Origin: Thalassobius vesicularis
Lineage (GTDB): Bacteria > Pseudomonadota > Alphaproteobacteria > Rhodobacterales > Rhodobacteraceae
Assembly: GCF_004799325.1 (NCBI RefSeq)
Contig: NZ_SSMD01000002.1
Coordinates: 124,001-188,000 of the forward strand
Length of the DNA: 64,000 bases
Direction of reading: 5' to 3'
Part shown: positions 63,701 to 64,000 of the stretch, one piece after another
How the letters are laid out: each line of letters starts with the position of its first letter
Position numbering within the stretch: position 1 is the first letter of the stretch
The notes under the pieces: model-generated
Databases searched by the model: none
Told to the model about the DNA's origin: nothing
What the model saw: only the letters and a program-made list of their open reading frames with translations
Program-made: the position numbers and the translations under genes

Positions 63701-64000
63701 ATGACTTTGCCCCCCAATGTCTACGATGCCGAACCGATCCCCGAAGCCGCCCGCGCCGAGATCGAGCGCCTGCTGCAGACCGGCGACCTGTTCCGCTATA
63801 CCGCGCCCGAAAACGCGCCGGTGACATTGCTGGAGAAGGAATTCGCGCAGTTCATGGGCGTGAAATATGCGCTGGCGGTGTCGTCGTGCTCGGCCGCGCT
63901 GTTCCTGTCGCTGAAGGCGCTGGGGCTGCCGCGCGGCGCGCGGGTGCTGATCCCGGCGTTCACCTTTGCGGCGGTGCCGTCCTCGATCGTGCATGCGGAT
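63701..64000 (+). CDS. DegT/DnrJ/EryC1-family aminotransferase (3' truncated by window edge)
   Basis: 100 codons are visible with no stop. The N-terminus IPEAARAEIERLLQTGDLFRY and the sugar-aminotransferase region FMGVKYALAVSSCSAALFLS match the DegT/DnrJ/EryC1/StrS PLP family, which transaminates keto-sugars or related compounds. The expected PLP lysine lies beyond the window. AGGAAAT lies upstream of the ATG at 63701. It follows a terminator, so it starts a new unit; its pathway cannot be told from here. Confidence 0.8.
   Translation, partial: MTLPPNVYDAEPIPEAARAEIERLLQTGDLFRYTAPENAPVTLLEKEFAQFMGVKYALAVSSCSAALFLSLKALGLPRGARVLIPAFTFAAVPSSIVHAD

Overview
The window is about 64 kb of GC-rich DNA with dense genes and short intergenic gaps. 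The gene families suggest an alphaproteobacterium of the Rhodobacteraceae (Roseobacter group). Supporting signs are the Anbu/ATP-grasp/alpha-E/transglutaminase cluster, a short phosphatidylserine decarboxylase next to pssA, DUF2842 and DUF6524 proteins, orphan TadG/TadE-type genes, and intergenic modules with GGGGC and GGCC hairpins followed by ATATTT...AAGAAG, which I associate from memory with this family. No phage, insertion sequence, CRISPR array or rRNA gene was found. The window is a chromosomal core segment with a few accessory modules. One tRNA gene (tRNA-Glu, UUC) is present.

Layout. 0-7.3 kb: metG, a ThDP enzyme whose Shine-Dalgarno lies inside a terminator-like hairpin, a YjdM-type protein, and glpD-glpK on the minus strand. 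7.5-11.5 kb: the four-gene ATP-grasp/alpha-E/transglutaminase/Anbu cluster. 11.5-16.1 kb: a complete branched-chain-amino-acid-type ABC importer (minus strand). 16.3-20.5 kb: an RND efflux adaptor and pump. 20.5-27.4 kb: ribE and nrdR-ribD on the minus strand, with three capsule export/Kdo-linker genes (kpsS-like, kpsD-like, kpsC-like) in opposite orientation between them. 27.5-33.7 kb: YjbQ, small secreted proteins, the rpoD-dnaG pair and a DUF6151-like protein. 33.9-36.8 kb: an orphan TadG-TadE-TadE-like set. 36.8-43.3 kb: a membrane protein, a TetR regulator with its own operator, a small lipoprotein, hom, recJ, tRNA-Glu, and psd-pssA.

43.4-47.3 kb: a LysR-controlled redox set (F420-type NAD(P)-binding protein, DoxX, extradiol dioxygenase, glutathionyl-hydroquinone reductase), probably for quinone or catechol handling. 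47.3-53.3 kb: DUF2842, purA, DUF6524, a PhoX-like protein, secG and pyrG; pyrG has an apparently structured leader. 53.4-55.0 kb: a DUF4274-like protein and two tandem TerB-like genes. 55.2-63.6 kb: a polar amino acid/amine ABC importer followed by two glutamine-synthetase-family ligases, a class I amidotransferase and a PuuB-type oxidoreductase. Together these look like uptake plus gamma-glutamylation catabolism of an amine. The window ends in the N-terminal 100 codons of a DegT/DnrJ aminotransferase.

The observations I consider most worth checking are the pyrG leader, the hairpin that is both metG terminator and ribosome-site mask for the next gene, the Puu-like gene set with paired TTTGATCA motifs, the LysR redox module, and the Anbu cluster. 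All names rest on reading motifs and remembered family features; no database search was run.
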